Origin: Angiostrongylus vasorum
Taxonomy: Eukaryota > Nematoda > Chromadorea > Rhabditida > Metastrongylidae
DNA length: 64,000 nt
Direction of reading: 5' to 3'
Assembly: GCA_018806985.1 (NCBI GenBank)
Contig: JADANN010000443.1
Coordinates: 3,346,667 to 3,410,666, forward strand
Part shown: piece by piece, positions 1 to 12,115 of the stretch
How positions within the stretch are numbered: the stretch's first letter is position 1
Layout of the letters: the number at the start of each line of letters is the position of its first letter
Position numbers and translations under genes: made by a program
Notes under the pieces: generated by a model
Seen by the model: only the letters and a program-made list of their open reading frames with translations
The model's database searches: none
What the model was told of the DNA's origin: nothing

Positions 1-779
1 TCATTAAAAGGAATCTTGTGTCTGAGCAACCTGATGCTCGGTAACGAAGAATGCGGTGCCTATTAAAATGTTTTGCCTAGGCACGCCCATGTGAGAAAAA
101 ATAGATTAAAATAAAAGATAAGAGATGAATTAGCATCTGCACGGAAATAACTTAGTCTAAAAGTGGTGAATATCCATGCACAAGGGCAGGAAATTACTAG
201 TAGAATAAACTCAAAATCTTTGTGGATTCCCGAATTCAGCCGCAGACCATGACAGCACAAGTGAAAGTGATTTTCTCACAACCTTCAGCCAGCTATCAAG
301 AATGTAGCACACGCTTAAGTCAAGCGGTTTCACGCCCACTCAACAAGTACCGTAGTACGTCAACGCTCAACCCATCCCGTTTTTACCTCCTGGACGTCGT
401 AGTGCCGTAAATTGAATGTGTTGCAAAACAAAAACGTTCAATGGTGAATTTTGTGGAAAAAAACCAGACCAACGTAATCATTAACCCAATGCTTTATTTG
501 TACAAATCAGGGTTTGCCTTTGCCTAAGTTTTCTTAAGTCGTATTCTTTGTTGTATAAACGTGTCAAATTTGAAAGTTGAATACGTATCAATGTCTAGCG
601 TTCAAAAAAATTATGGTCCCTGTTAGATAGGGTCGAATTCCGCATTTTATTTTTTTAATTAAGAAGCAATTCAAATTTACTTCACAGCCAATGTATCAGT
701 GCTTCTTACAAGAAAGAATACTAGGTTTTCAAAATTATGCCGATAATGTTAGGTCAGTCAGCATGGTTTCATGGACACG

Positions 780-1022
780 CATAGCGCACCGGTTAGAGGT
801 GCCATGCAGTACACACGCGGTCATAGGTTCAATATTATGCTTCGGGATGCCCGGACCCTCGACCCTTAGAGAGTCAGAAAACTAGTACAAAATTTTTTCT
901 GGAAGAATAATAACTGAATCCATAGTTCGCTAGGTCACGCCAAGTCATTGCCCACATGTAAATGAGGTCACCTCACCAACGGACTAGAATGCATGGCGCA
1001 TCGTTCCGAGAGTGATTTATGC
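780..1022 (+). repeat. tRNA-derived SINE, family B (degenerate)
   Basis: It starts with a tRNA-like A-box (TAGCGCACCGGTTAGAGG) near 786 and a B-box-like GGTTCAATA near 826. The body and tail resemble the copies at 23.4 and 36.4 kb, including the AATGCAT...CGAGAG tail. Old and diverged. Confidence 0.55.
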
Positions 1023-1949
1023 AGAATGCTTTATACTTTTATCCATTACCCCCCCATGGTTTCACTGTATAATCGATGAATTTGTTAACACGCAATGTTG
1101 CCTTCAGATGAGAAATGGGAAATTAAAAACTCACTCACTCTCTCCGGTGTTTTTCTCCGAGGCCGCAGCACACACCGCTGGCAGCACTATGAAATGACTC
1201 TACGATAGCTTCCTATGACAATTGATTTCGGTTAAATAAATGAAGCATGTAAAACCACCTGTAGCCACTCCCACTTAACCTGTACCATAACACTTTAAGA
1301 GATGTTTGTGAGCGGCACGTGGCTCTGGCGGCTACACAGGTTTTGTTCGGTTCAGACTCAAGCATCTCTTTCATGTTCGAGCCCGAGTGGCAGTCACAAA
1401 GCTACAGCACATAATTGGGAACTACAGCAAGTGACTCATAAACTGAACTGAGTGGTCAAGAACGTTTACTCGAGCTCATCATCAAGAAGTGATGGTGAAA
1501 AAAATGATTGGAAAAGTGAAAATAAAGTGAAAGAGTGAGAGTGAAAGAAAGTGAAAAGTGGATCGCGGTAAATTTGCCCAGTAGGTTTTTCGACAGTTTG
1601 TTAGAGTTGTATGGAAAAAGTCAAGATACTAAGTACACATATTACTCATCTCTAAGGAGGTCATGAAAGACGTAAAATGTTTGAACACATAGACTTAACA
1701 GCTATGCAAGGCTAGGCTACGTTTTCATTAAGACTCATGTCCATCGCTGTGGCAGTAAAGGACACATACGCGCTCATCAACGATTTATGTCGACTCCTCA
1801 TCCCGGACATCAAAATCACCCAGTACGAGTCCTATTAATAGCTTTAATATTGTTCCTAAATTCCTGCTATCAGCTATCACATGTAGTCTTTCAATCAACA
1901 AGTAACTTTACAGAGGATCATTAAAATTTCTATTCGTCCATGTCCTACT

Positions 1950-2075
1950 CCATCACCCTCCCCCCAACGGTCTGCCGCCTCATCGTGGCTGGCGGTGTTT
2001 CTGAGTATCAAATTCCCGATGTGGAACGGCAGATTCATTCCGGCCATCCTTCGCATGGTCTCCCAAGTTGAACAG
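1950..2075 (-). repeat. dispersed repeat family A, partial
   Basis: A diverged fragment matching the segment at 43.32-43.43 kb (CTCATCGTGGCTGG, TTCATTCC, GGTCTCCCAA). Assignment rests on these short blocks only. Confidence 0.4.
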
Positions 2076-2999
2076 AACTTCGACGTTCGCATCTGGTAGC
2101 CCAGCTAAGAGTTGACTCTAAGCAACGGCAGAAATTGACAAGGTATTCGTGATTATCTTTTGGTGACAAACACTGTAAAAGAGCATAAGGCTCAAAGTGT
2201 AGTGCATTCCTTTTCACTTAACGAGCGGAGACCAGTGAGTGGCTTTAGTGCACAGCTTGGACGAATGGGAGTTCTATACATCACTACAGATTTTTCTGTA
2301 TAAAATAAACAAGATGAGAAACAGAATAGGAATAAAATAAGGAAGACGTCCTTTGCGTTAGATTCACCGATAGTGTTCGCTTCCAATAGTTCGTTACGAA
2401 GCCCTTCCACTATCACTGAAGAAACTTTGATGCCAGCACGAGATGTTTGGCGGCCTTATTGGGTGCCATAAAATTTTTCATCTACTACTGTAACCATCTA
2501 CTGTTGGTCTACTGTAGATATTTTCTGTGTGGTATTGACGGAAAGAAAGAAAACATGAATTACAACAGACACAAAAGGTTCATTGGCAAAAGCTCAATAG
2601 CTATCACGTTATTCATTTTTCTGTTATCACTGATTGGCTAGACCAGAAATGTAGCCCGTGTCCAATATTTATACTAAAACATGAAATTTCTTGCAATACC
2701 CTACAACTGGCTGTAAATTTTATTGTTATTTTGAAAGCGTTAAGTATAAGCACTACATCGCCAAGTGCACAAGTTCAAGGTCGTGAACAAAAGGAGGAGC
2801 GAGGATCTATCCAGTACAGAGTCGTCAATGAGAAATCATTTAATCGTGGCGGTTAAAAGCAATTTTCACTCAAAAAATTATTTATGACTTATTTATGCCA
2901 AAAGCAAGTCATATCTCATCCACGCGCATCCAGGCAAACTGGATGAGTCATGTAATGATTTCCTTTTCGGCCACTTATTTTTTCCACACGGGGACGGCT

Positions 3000-3310
3000 A
3001 TCAAAGTGGTATTGATAATACCGGAGTGACCCTATCCCGGAGTCACCAGACCTGTCACCCTTCCGGAATCAGGGAAACGGCACTAGGCTTGTCGAGGATC
3101 TCAGTTCACTCTCCTAGATTGAGGCTTCGAGGAAGAATCGAATTGACCAGAATTCAACGAAATTCCTAGGAGGAAAATCCTCAACCACTAGCCGAACACA
3201 TATTCAAAAAGTTCGGACACCTTCGTAAATGATGGGAGGGGGGAAATGAATCGAATTCAGGAAGTGCTGGATCCGTACAGTGTGACATGTGATGTCGGGT
3301 CATACAGTAA
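3000..3310 (+). repeat. tRNA-derived SINE, family C (degenerate)
   Basis: The tail (CTTCGTAAATGATGG, GAATCGAATT, AAGTGCTGGATCCG, GTCGGGTCATA) aligns with the copies at 17.6-17.93 kb and 62.5-62.78 kb. The promoter-bearing head is not clearly preserved. Confidence 0.55.
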
Positions 3311-3399
3311 ATAAAGAAAATGTGTGGCACGTTAGTGGACATTTGACAGCCGACAGAGGACAGTTAGTTGAAAATACTTCCATACCAGACGTATGTTGC

Positions 3400-3795
3400 A
3401 TTTCTGACACATCCTTACTTGTTACTTGGATGGCTCGTCCTCATTGGTTGCGCCCCTCTCCAGCATAGTCTCCATTTTGAGGAAATTTCCTGGTTAAGGC
3501 ACTATGGTTCTCTGGAATCACGTGGTCAGTCTGGCCAAAGCCTGCCCCCAGGTCTTCACCACCACAGGCAGTCGCAGCCCTTGTGGATGCTAGGGAAGTT
3601 TGCCACCATGCGACTAGTTTGATACCAGGACGATGATGGATCCTGGTGCTGGGTTACTCTTAACTAGGCTTCCGGACTCCTTCTCAGCTTGGGGACCCTG
3701 CTGAGAGGACGAATTCCCCCGCTGTAAACCACAGCCCTACACTCAGGAACACCTCCAAGACACGATGAGGCGATAAACTGTTGCGAGGTAATGCA
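3400..3795 (+). repeat. dispersed repeat family A, near full length
   Basis: A ~380 bp GC-richer repeat beginning near CTTGGATGGCTCGTCC and ending near GATGAGGCGATAAACTG. The same order of blocks recurs at 11.0, 26.4, 43.3, 45.65 and 48.45 kb: CACCACCACAGGCAGTC, CTTGTGGAT, ACTAGTTTGATACCAG, CTCCTTCTC, and a CCCGCTGTA block. No convincing coding capacity and no clear terminal inverted repeats. A SINE or other non-autonomous element is the best guess. Confidence 0.75.
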
Positions 3796-4149
3796 TAATA
3801 CTAGGAAAGGAACCTAAGCCCTAAAACGCATGCATTTTATTACCGCAATGATTAAACCGGAGACTCACGGAGGTATTCGATGAGTGTGTGAATGGTGCAC
3901 TATGGTTGGTTTCATCTATTCTATTGCTACTAAAAACATTATTTCTGGTGTACTGGGTGGCCGGAAAGGAGATCCCAAACGTCCCATTGAGCGTACCTTG
4001 TATCCCCTCCACTAAAGTGAGATAACAATAATTTCCCCGAGAAAAAAGAATTAGAACTCTCTGTAAATCTGTAGAATAGTGGTTTAACTAACATGGCTCA
4101 TTATATATTGCTTAGACAGATGGGGCGAGTTTATAGATAGTCTCTTAAT

Positions 4150-4617
4150 GAGATCAGGAAACGAAAACGTTTGGAAAGAACGAAACAGGCTGAGGATAGC
4201 GAGAATCGGGAGCGGAGCAGATGAGGGTAGCACACGGCGTCGGCTCGTCGACGAATAGCCGCGCGCTCGACGGGCCATTGTAGAAATTCGCAGGCACAGT
4301 GGCTGAGTTTAAACTGACAGGTTAACGCGTGAAATTCAAATATGTCGGCGGAGCCTGACACGCTCCGATCCTCGCTCCTGAGAAAGGCGGATATCGATCG
4401 ACTCGATGGATGCCCGCGCCTAATCTCCACGACCCTTCGGGGGATGAGGTCGTACCTGGACGGGAGCCCACTACATCGGGCACAATGTGAACGAGTGCTG
4501 GGAGCGATTCCTCATAAATTTATCACTGTTATCCACCTGCACGTGGGAGTAAAATTGATCAGGAGATCTTCCCAATTGATATGCTATGTGTACTCGACGA
4601 CTTTGTCTTTGCTGTAA
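4150..4617 (+). other. CpG-rich block with a 91-codon ORF, possible exon
   Basis: The block is clearly richer in G+C and CpG than its surroundings. A plus-strand ORF from ATG at 4342 begins MSAEPDTLRSSLLRKADIDR and runs to 4617; its first ~55 residues are hydrophilic and protein-like. I do not recognise the protein. It could be a first coding exon with a CpG-rich promoter, or chance. The antisense strand is also open for 99 codons, which weakens the coding case. Confidence 0.25.
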
Positions 4618-6749
4618 AAAGACTGTTTAAAATGGAGTTGTAATTAGGGCAACCATTTTCCTTCGTGTCTTGAAATGGGGAAACGTTTTTGTTATGTGTG
4701 TAGGGGATTTCGGCTTGCCACATGATTGTCAGCTGTAGAAGGCGACGAAGTTCCCTTCAGCAGTTTACATAACCTGCTAATTTTTCACTGACACACGAAG
4801 AAGAAAACAGTTATTTCACGTCTACCAATAACTCTGAGCAAACTTAGTTGAACAGTCAGTCGAATCGATTAAGAATATGTTAATTTATAGGATATGCTGT
4901 GTTTTATCGACTTTAAATCGGGTCACCATCTTGATGTGCAAGGAATTCCTGAAATTTCCAACGCAGTCGCAGCTACCGCAGACAGCAACGTCGACCAGGG
5001 ACACCACTGGGGTATCGCAGGTGAATACTCGTCACCTCCGCAGTAGTTTCAAGAATCGGATCCGATTCTTCGGGAGCTCTGTCGTTTGCCAGTTAGTAAA
5101 TAACTGACCTACTCCTAGTGACGATTTTGAGTAATACAGAAAAAACAGAGTTTCTTTCTGCTGTAAGCAGTCTTTGGTGGTCAGCCCTTAGGCCCGACGA
5201 CTTGTCGTACCAGTGGAATTTTTTCATCGATGAATTTGCTGGATTTCATTTTGATAAGAAAACCGCCGTGGCGAAAGAAACTCGAAGCAACGATCGCTTA
5301 AGCAAATATCCCTTTTTGTGCCATTAAATCCTTCGTGTTGAATGTATAGAAAAGGCCCATACTAGAAGTGCTTCGATGCTAGGATTCACTAGCACAGCAG
5401 CATCATCAACGTCTCAGTAATGGGCAAATTCGTTAAAGAGATTTTCACTGAATTGGCGTAAACGGGTGCGATTAGGATCTCTAAAGTTCTCCCTTGCTGG
5501 TGTAAAACTTGCCAGTGTGGAACAGATCTCACCTTAACTGTTCGTTTCAACAAAAACCGGTGACGAACACTTCATATGAGGTCAGGTTATACTGAAAATG
5601 AAATTGCCCTAGCGGTGCCTGGATCGAAGCGTGTAGAACAACTGACTGAGACTTTCTTAATGTTTCCATACTGCTGCTATTAAGGTTTAATAGAAAATAT
5701 CGGAAAGGAAGGAAGGGTATGAACAATGAATTCACAAGAAAACGAGGCCCAGTCGCATTGTTTAATCAGCTAAGTGGTGCATGATCATAAGGCCCATCGT
5801 CCACATTCAACGAGAGTGTTCACTTTAGGCTACCTCAATTCTGCTTAAGGTAAGTCTCCTTCCGATTATATCCTTTGCCGAGTGTAAGTGCTGCAGATAG
5901 ATATTCGCGTAGCACTGGCTCGAAGTCCTGCTGAACGACAATATCACTAAGCAATGTCGAATATTATCGAGTTGGTTAGTCAAGAGGTTATGTGGCCCAT
6001 CGGCTGAAGACAGTAAAACGAGGGTTAAACGCGTAGCAAAGGGCGTAAGAAATTGGTTGGGATATTTCTGATATTTCGTGTTCCGTGATATTCGTTCTAA
6101 GCCTTAAACTAGTTGTAGTTGAGTGTGCTTCATTGCTTATGGTCCGAGGTCACAATTATGAAGAAAGTGGAAATGCAATCCATCTTAGGTGCATCTACGG
6201 GCAACGAAAGAAGAGCCTGACCAGTTTCAGCCACAATCTGGTTGTCAACAGTGAACACATCAAAGTTCAAATAACTATAGAGGAATTAAAGTTGAAGAGC
6301 TCATGAGTAAGAAACCCATATGTGGATGTTTGGTGTTCTAAGTGATGGTTGGTTAGTAATCATTGATGGCTTTTATTAATAGCATTCGAACAGAACACAC
6401 TGCGTTTGATGTTGATTACGTCATGATCTCTTCATACTTCAGTTTTGTTGTTACTGGTGCTATCGTTGTTCAATTTCTCGACTGTTTCATGTTAATAACA
6501 AGGTAGACGAATTTTTTAACTAAGTAGTGATATAAGAAATGACAAATATCGCTACTGACAACTGAGAAATCACATTAGAAGCTAAGAAACAATGTTTAAT
6601 TTTACCGCAGCATAGGGGGATCAGTACTACGTTTTGTTGGTAAGCAGAGGCTGGCACCAAATCAGTACTTTGGCAGACCCTTCATTACAAACTGAGTCCC
6701 ACTACAGTGAACTATTTTCCTCGATTCCAGTCGACTAAGCAGTGAAATT

Positions 6750-7265
6750 GTGACTGACTGCATATTTACTCTACAGAGTGGTTTGCAAGCGCGTCATCCA
6801 ACGATCTTGGATTTTCTCGTTTTGAAGGCAGGATACCATATAGTTTGCGAGAAGTGCATGTCTGTTGTGGTTTCCAGCTCTAAGAAAGCCTGCGGTGACA
6901 TTATGGGGTCCTGGAGCTGTGCCTTTTTTCCATGCCACTCAAATGCCAGAAGGAAGAAATGCAAGCAGTTTTTTCCCAGAGGGAATTTTCGGGTCCGAGA
7001 CGAGGATTGTGGAACGGAAAAGGTTAGAACTTTTCTGTTAATAATTCCATATTATAGACAGAATTTTTTAGTAATCCCATCTTCGTTCATTAAGGGCACA
7101 CAGCCGAACATTATATTCGCAGATAGTGCGACAACACTTTTTCAAACTCGTTTTTTTTCTCTTCTTCTTCTAGTAGTTTCTTCTACCTGTACCGATGTAG
7201 ATCTTTCTGCGAAGCTCTTCTGGAACTGGCATTTATCACTAGCCGTTTTAAACGTGTTCCGCTAG
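6750..7265 (+). CDS. unrecognised 171-codon ORF, doubtful
   Basis: This is the longest uninterrupted ORF in the first 17 kb. Residues ~30-90 are Cys-rich and basic (CEKCMSVVVSSSKKACGD and further Cys residues), while the last third is hydrophobic and low in complexity. A possible splice acceptor (CTCTACAG) precedes residue ~8, so part of it could be an exon. No family motif is recognised and there is no supporting neighbour. Confidence 0.15.
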   Translation: MTDCIFTLQSGLQARHPTILDFLVLKAGYHIVCEKCMSVVVSSSKKACGDIMGSWSCAFFPCHSNARRKKCKQFFPRGNFRVRDEDCGTEKVRTFLLIIPYYRQNFLVIPSSFIKGTQPNIIFADSATTLFQTRFFSLLLLVVSSTCTDVDLSAKLFWNWHLSLAVLNVFR

Positions 7266-9094
7266 GATCAAGGTTCAGTTTCCTTCTTTTCTAAAACAAC
7301 TCCTAGTGGCCGTAGAAATGCTATCTGGCCTTCTTGCTTCAAGAACTGAGACGAATTTGGCACAAATTCAAGGTCCTGCGAGAAGCAGCTCGTAGTATCC
7401 GAGCGGGTCTTCTTTAATCTGCAAACCCGTTTGTATAGGATTTCGTTCAAAGTACTCTGACCATACACACATGGATATTTCCTTCTTGGTCGATGAAATG
7501 AACTATTTTCCAGCCTACTGCTGAATTCAATCATTGCGCGAACAAGAGAACGGACGCAGTACACACTGATGAGGCTACCGACGTGTTAAGTATGCACTGT
7601 CGTTTGTTCGTGGGAATATGGTCGTTCTTCGCATGAATCGTGCCGTTACGAGATTTCCATGTCCAACGTCCTGATTTTTTTCTAGAAAAACGGGTTTCCA
7701 TTGAAGACGTGAGCTGCAGCTAACAACTCGGTAAGACGACTTCCGTTCTCATTCCTTTCTCCTAATCCAAAGTCATGAAATCGTATGTGGGGCTTGATTA
7801 TTTATTATTGGTTGATCGAACTGCAAGGTAGCAAACGTGGGGAGATGTGGAAAGTCAATGCCACATTAAAGAATTGTTAGAACACCTTGTATTAATGAGG
7901 AGCTAACGAAGATTATTATAGAAGTTTGCTGCCCACAAAATATTGATACTATCGCCTTTTTAGAGGTGCAACTTTTCCAGTCGAATGCTGACAGCAGTCA
8001 TACGTTATGGTGTGGATCTTCGTAACCACATCAAGTCCAATAGGATGGAATCAACCACCATGCAGGTGATGTGACCTAATCCATCGGCACTCTTTAACAC
8101 ATGGCAGCTCTTACAGCTGGCAATGAATGAAGATACAGCACTCTTATAGCAATGAAGTGACCGTGCCTACATATTTTGGAGTATGCTGATGGGGATCGCG
8201 CCCAGACATTAGCCACAATAAAGATTTGTGCGAGCTTCATATGAGCTTAGCCATATAACAAGGGATTGATTGTCCAAGCCGAGATTGAATAAACGTCGAT
8301 ACTGTGATTAGAATTTTTCCTAACGTTGTAGTTTTTTATGCTCTTTCTATAGTATTCTTAAGTACTACACGTTTTCGGAAAACCTTTGTTGTCCTTATAC
8401 TGGCGAAACCATATTCTATCTTCTGCTTTGTGGACCCACCCATTCTTATTCCACTTTCGCCAGCTTGAACTGTCATCATGAAAACAGATAGTATTTCATC
8501 AGCAGTCAACCGGAAACCGTTCGTTATAGAAGGACTGGTTCCCGACTTCACTAGCTACCCAGCCGTCGTAAAAGCACTCGCTAGTGCATGCGCTGATGAC
8601 TTTCATCTGAGTATGTTCAAAGTGCTAAAGGCTAAGAATGTCCTAATTAGCAAAACGATTCCATTTCCCTTTATTAGTTATGAACGACACATTTGAAAAC
8701 TATAAGCGCCATTCACGTTTGCCTGCATAAACTATGTCCAAAATACTTTTTTAGTAATAAAGAACTCAGCCAAAAAAAATTATTCAAGCAGGCCAAGTCT
8801 AAGGATTTCCTTCGAGAAATGATATTCGTTGTAGACGTTTGCACAGCCATTGTTCCGTCCTTCAAGGCAATTGAAATTAAACATATCGATTAAGGTCAAG
8901 TGAGTACAATGGTTAATTTGTTATGTTTTACAAAACTATTCATTTATACAGGAGTGGAGGAGGGAGGAGAGATAACGCCGTTATTAGTAATGTAGTCCAT
9001 CAGCAAGCAAGGGCGCCAGTTCTACCATTTCTCCAACCTCTCCTTAAATCCACATGGGAACGCCTTAGTGCAGCTAGCAGCTACCACCGAGATT

Positions 9095-9140
9095 GCAAAG
9101 AGAGTAGACTCGACCAGCATTCTACAACATTTATAAAAAG
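9095..9140 (+). repeat. family C SINE, short fragment
   Basis: A short match (AGACTCGACCAGCATTCTA) to the middle of the family C element seen at 17.74 and 62.63 kb. Only this core is recognisable. Confidence 0.35.
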
Positions 9141-10997
9141 AAAATGACAATCTTCATGCAACAGTCGAACCCACAGACGAAAAGCTTGGAATTCCTCGTG
9201 GGCAATGAAAGCGAGAAGAAATTTAGGAAGTTCTGAGATCCTCGTAGTAGATGTGGTAACGAGTGATGTAAAACGAAATGAAAAATAAGTTATTAAAATA
9301 AGATGTATGGAGATATATTCGGTGCAGAGTGATGACATGGTACCAGATGTTATAATGGAAGTGTAACCCATAGAAAAAAAGTTCCCTAAAAGGAAATGTT
9401 CCTGTTCCGTCTGGAGGAAGAGCAGTCGTGTCATGATACACGAATCGATTCGAAGAATTCAACAAACTCTTTCTGAATCAATGGGATAACGAAGTTTGGT
9501 CTTCCTCGTGCTTCGAACGGTCATTCTGTTTCATATGGTCACCTTGGCGTATTCTTCTGAATTCACATCATACACTGGTATTATGTAGCACTCTGCTAAC
9601 TATAATACCATTGAAACAAAGAATACCTTTAATTCAATCAAATTATCTAAATAAAAGCTAAGGACAATGGACAGTCAGTGATTCCAGTACTACTGGCAGT
9701 GTCACTAGGACACGTCCTGGTAAGGAGAATTCCAAGGACTTCTGCCTTTGTATGGTGAACAGTTCAAGGTAATTGGTCAACGACAACTCGCTGCCCATTC
9801 ATTGTTGGCCGCCGCCACTTCTTCAGGTCTTGTTTGGCCGATTTGTCCTTCCTATATCCTTTCTTCATTCAATTATTATTTTGATTATTCAGTCTTTTCC
9901 ATTTACAATAAATAGTTTTTCCTTATTGGCTTATTTTTACAATAATAACTACAATGACACTCTGTGACCATGAAGTTCTTTAAACAGTTTATATCTACGA
10001 GTTCTTTGATCAAATACCACTTCCTTTCCTTTCCTTCCACCCTTCAGTTGACTATCATTCAATTGCGCCAATTCGTTCTTCCTTCTTTGGACAACGATCT
10101 AACGTGTTACCTGGCTTTTTTGGTATTATTATTCAATTCAGTGTTATTCAAGATGATACTGAAAAAAATTGTCAGCTGGAATAGCTCCGTAAGAATGAAA
10201 TAGCCACGCACGAAGTATCAGTGGTCCTAACCTGATTCCTCAGTGTTAGTCTGGAACTAATCCAAGTAATGTTTGTTTGAAAGAAAAGTCATAATAAGAG
10301 AAATATTGTTCTATTGTTTGCGGAAAAAAATCTGTGTTTAGAAGTACACTGGTGGCAAATTTTGAGTCCTGGAATGGGATAGAATGCTCATGGAATGCTC
10401 TTTCTTTCACGAAGGCAATTTTTCGCACCTGGCAATCAGTCGACATGTTCGAGTTCCCCTCCATTATGGTAGTTTACACAAGCATCCACTTCACTCTCCA
10501 TGAAAAAAAATCTTATAACAGTACACGTATAACAAGAAAAAAGGACGAGCGAATCAATCGAGCACCTTTTGTCGTATCCTGTTCTGGAGAACTTCAACGG
10601 TAATCATGACTACCTCATATTCTTACATCTCGTCTATTCGGATATTTCAGCCCAATGGAGCTCTTCACTGAGGAGAGGAAAAAATTTTTTGCTCAGAAAT
10701 TATGAACACGAATTCCGTTCTTATAGACGATCAAGCCCATTATTCTCAGCTGTGTTGTCAACCACTAACCACGAGAAGTGGAATCCTCCCGTTGTTTACG
10801 GCACACTTGACCTCTAACACTCTGGCCCTATTCCCACACAGGCACTAAGCATTTACACCACCGAATGTTTTTTTCAGAGTTTAGCATCCTTACAGTTCCA
10901 GAAATTACCGTTACTATTGAGAATATAAAGCATGAAATGTACTTCTTGAGTGCACCTGCATGAGAACGATCAATGATAAGGATTTACTTACTCGGAC

Positions 10998-11375
10998 ACT
11001 TGGATGTCCTTTCTTCACTGGTTGTACGGGCCCCAGCATAATTTCCATTGTTTCGGAGTTTTGCTAATTTAGCCACTGTGATTTCCAGAAGTCTCGAGGC
11101 CAACCAGACGAATGTCTGCCCCAGGTCGCCACCACCACAAACAGTCCCAGCCCTTGTGGATCAGAGGGACATTTGCCATCATGCAACTAGTTTGACACGA
11201 GGACGGTAGTTGTTTCTGGTAGTGGTTTACTCTTAGCTGGGAATTCCCGATGGAAATGGTGAACTCCTTCTCAGGTTGGGAGACACTGCTGGGGGATGAA
11301 TCCCCCGCTGTACATCGCAGCCCGACATCCAGAAACACCTCCTAGCCACGATGAAGCGGTAAACTGTTGGAAGTA
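10998..11375 (+). repeat. dispersed repeat family A, near full length
   Basis: Same block order as the 3.4 kb copy, including CACCACCACAAACAGTCCC, CTTGTGGATCAGAGGG, CTCCTTCTCAGG, and the terminal GATGAAGCGGTAAACTGTTG. Confidence 0.75.
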
Positions 11376-11834
11376 TAGGAATTTAAATTAGAAAATATTG
11401 TACAGTGCAATTAACGACGGTAACCAGTGCTAGTAGTAGTAGTAGTCTTTCTTTTTCATTACGACATTTTTTGAACTACTAAGATATAAACTACCCCACC
11501 TGATTTTTTCATCGAAAGCCTTTCGAGAAGTGCAGAACGATTTAAATACGATATATTTACAAGCTGCTATTTTGCAAGGAAATGAAGGTCTAGACATAGA
11601 TTCAGAAACATACCGTCATTAAAATAGAATGAAATGCTCAGGGATGAGAAAAACATAAGCCGTAAAAGAACGTAAAAAACGTAAAACGTAAAAAAATATT
11701 AGAAGAGAAGCGTGTTGATAAAGAGTTCGTATCACCACCTCGCCAGGATTTCATCTGCGTCCTGGAAAATGTCGAGTGCATGTTGTGTTTACTGCGTACA
11801 CCTCTATCTTCATAGTAAGAGGACAAAGTATTTG

Positions 11835-12115
11835 GCGTTGATCAAACCCCAAGGGATGCATTTGGCTCCACTCCTGCATTGTACCATCACAGGTATCGCT
11901 GGACGGTTATTTAGCCCATACAATAAATTCCGTAGACCTGGCAATGTACTGAGTCAGTGTAATAATCCTAACAGACGAGTCCTGAACTAACTGACCCAAC
12001 GCGGATGGAATGATAGATGGCCCGCTAAGTCTAGGCTTTCGCAGGTTCGCACCCACTATCACGTGAGTATCGCAGGGCGCCACTAGGCATTCCGCTACAC
12101 GCGCTCCTGACTGCG
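11835..12115 (-). repeat. tRNA-derived SINE, family B
   Basis: Read on the minus strand, the head at ~12110 has an A-box-like GTGTAGCGGAATGCCTAGTGG and a B-box-like GTGCGAACCTGC. The tail at ~11840 carries the family TTGATCAAACCCCAAGGGAT block shared with 38.95, 52.31 and 57.31 kb. Confidence 0.6.
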
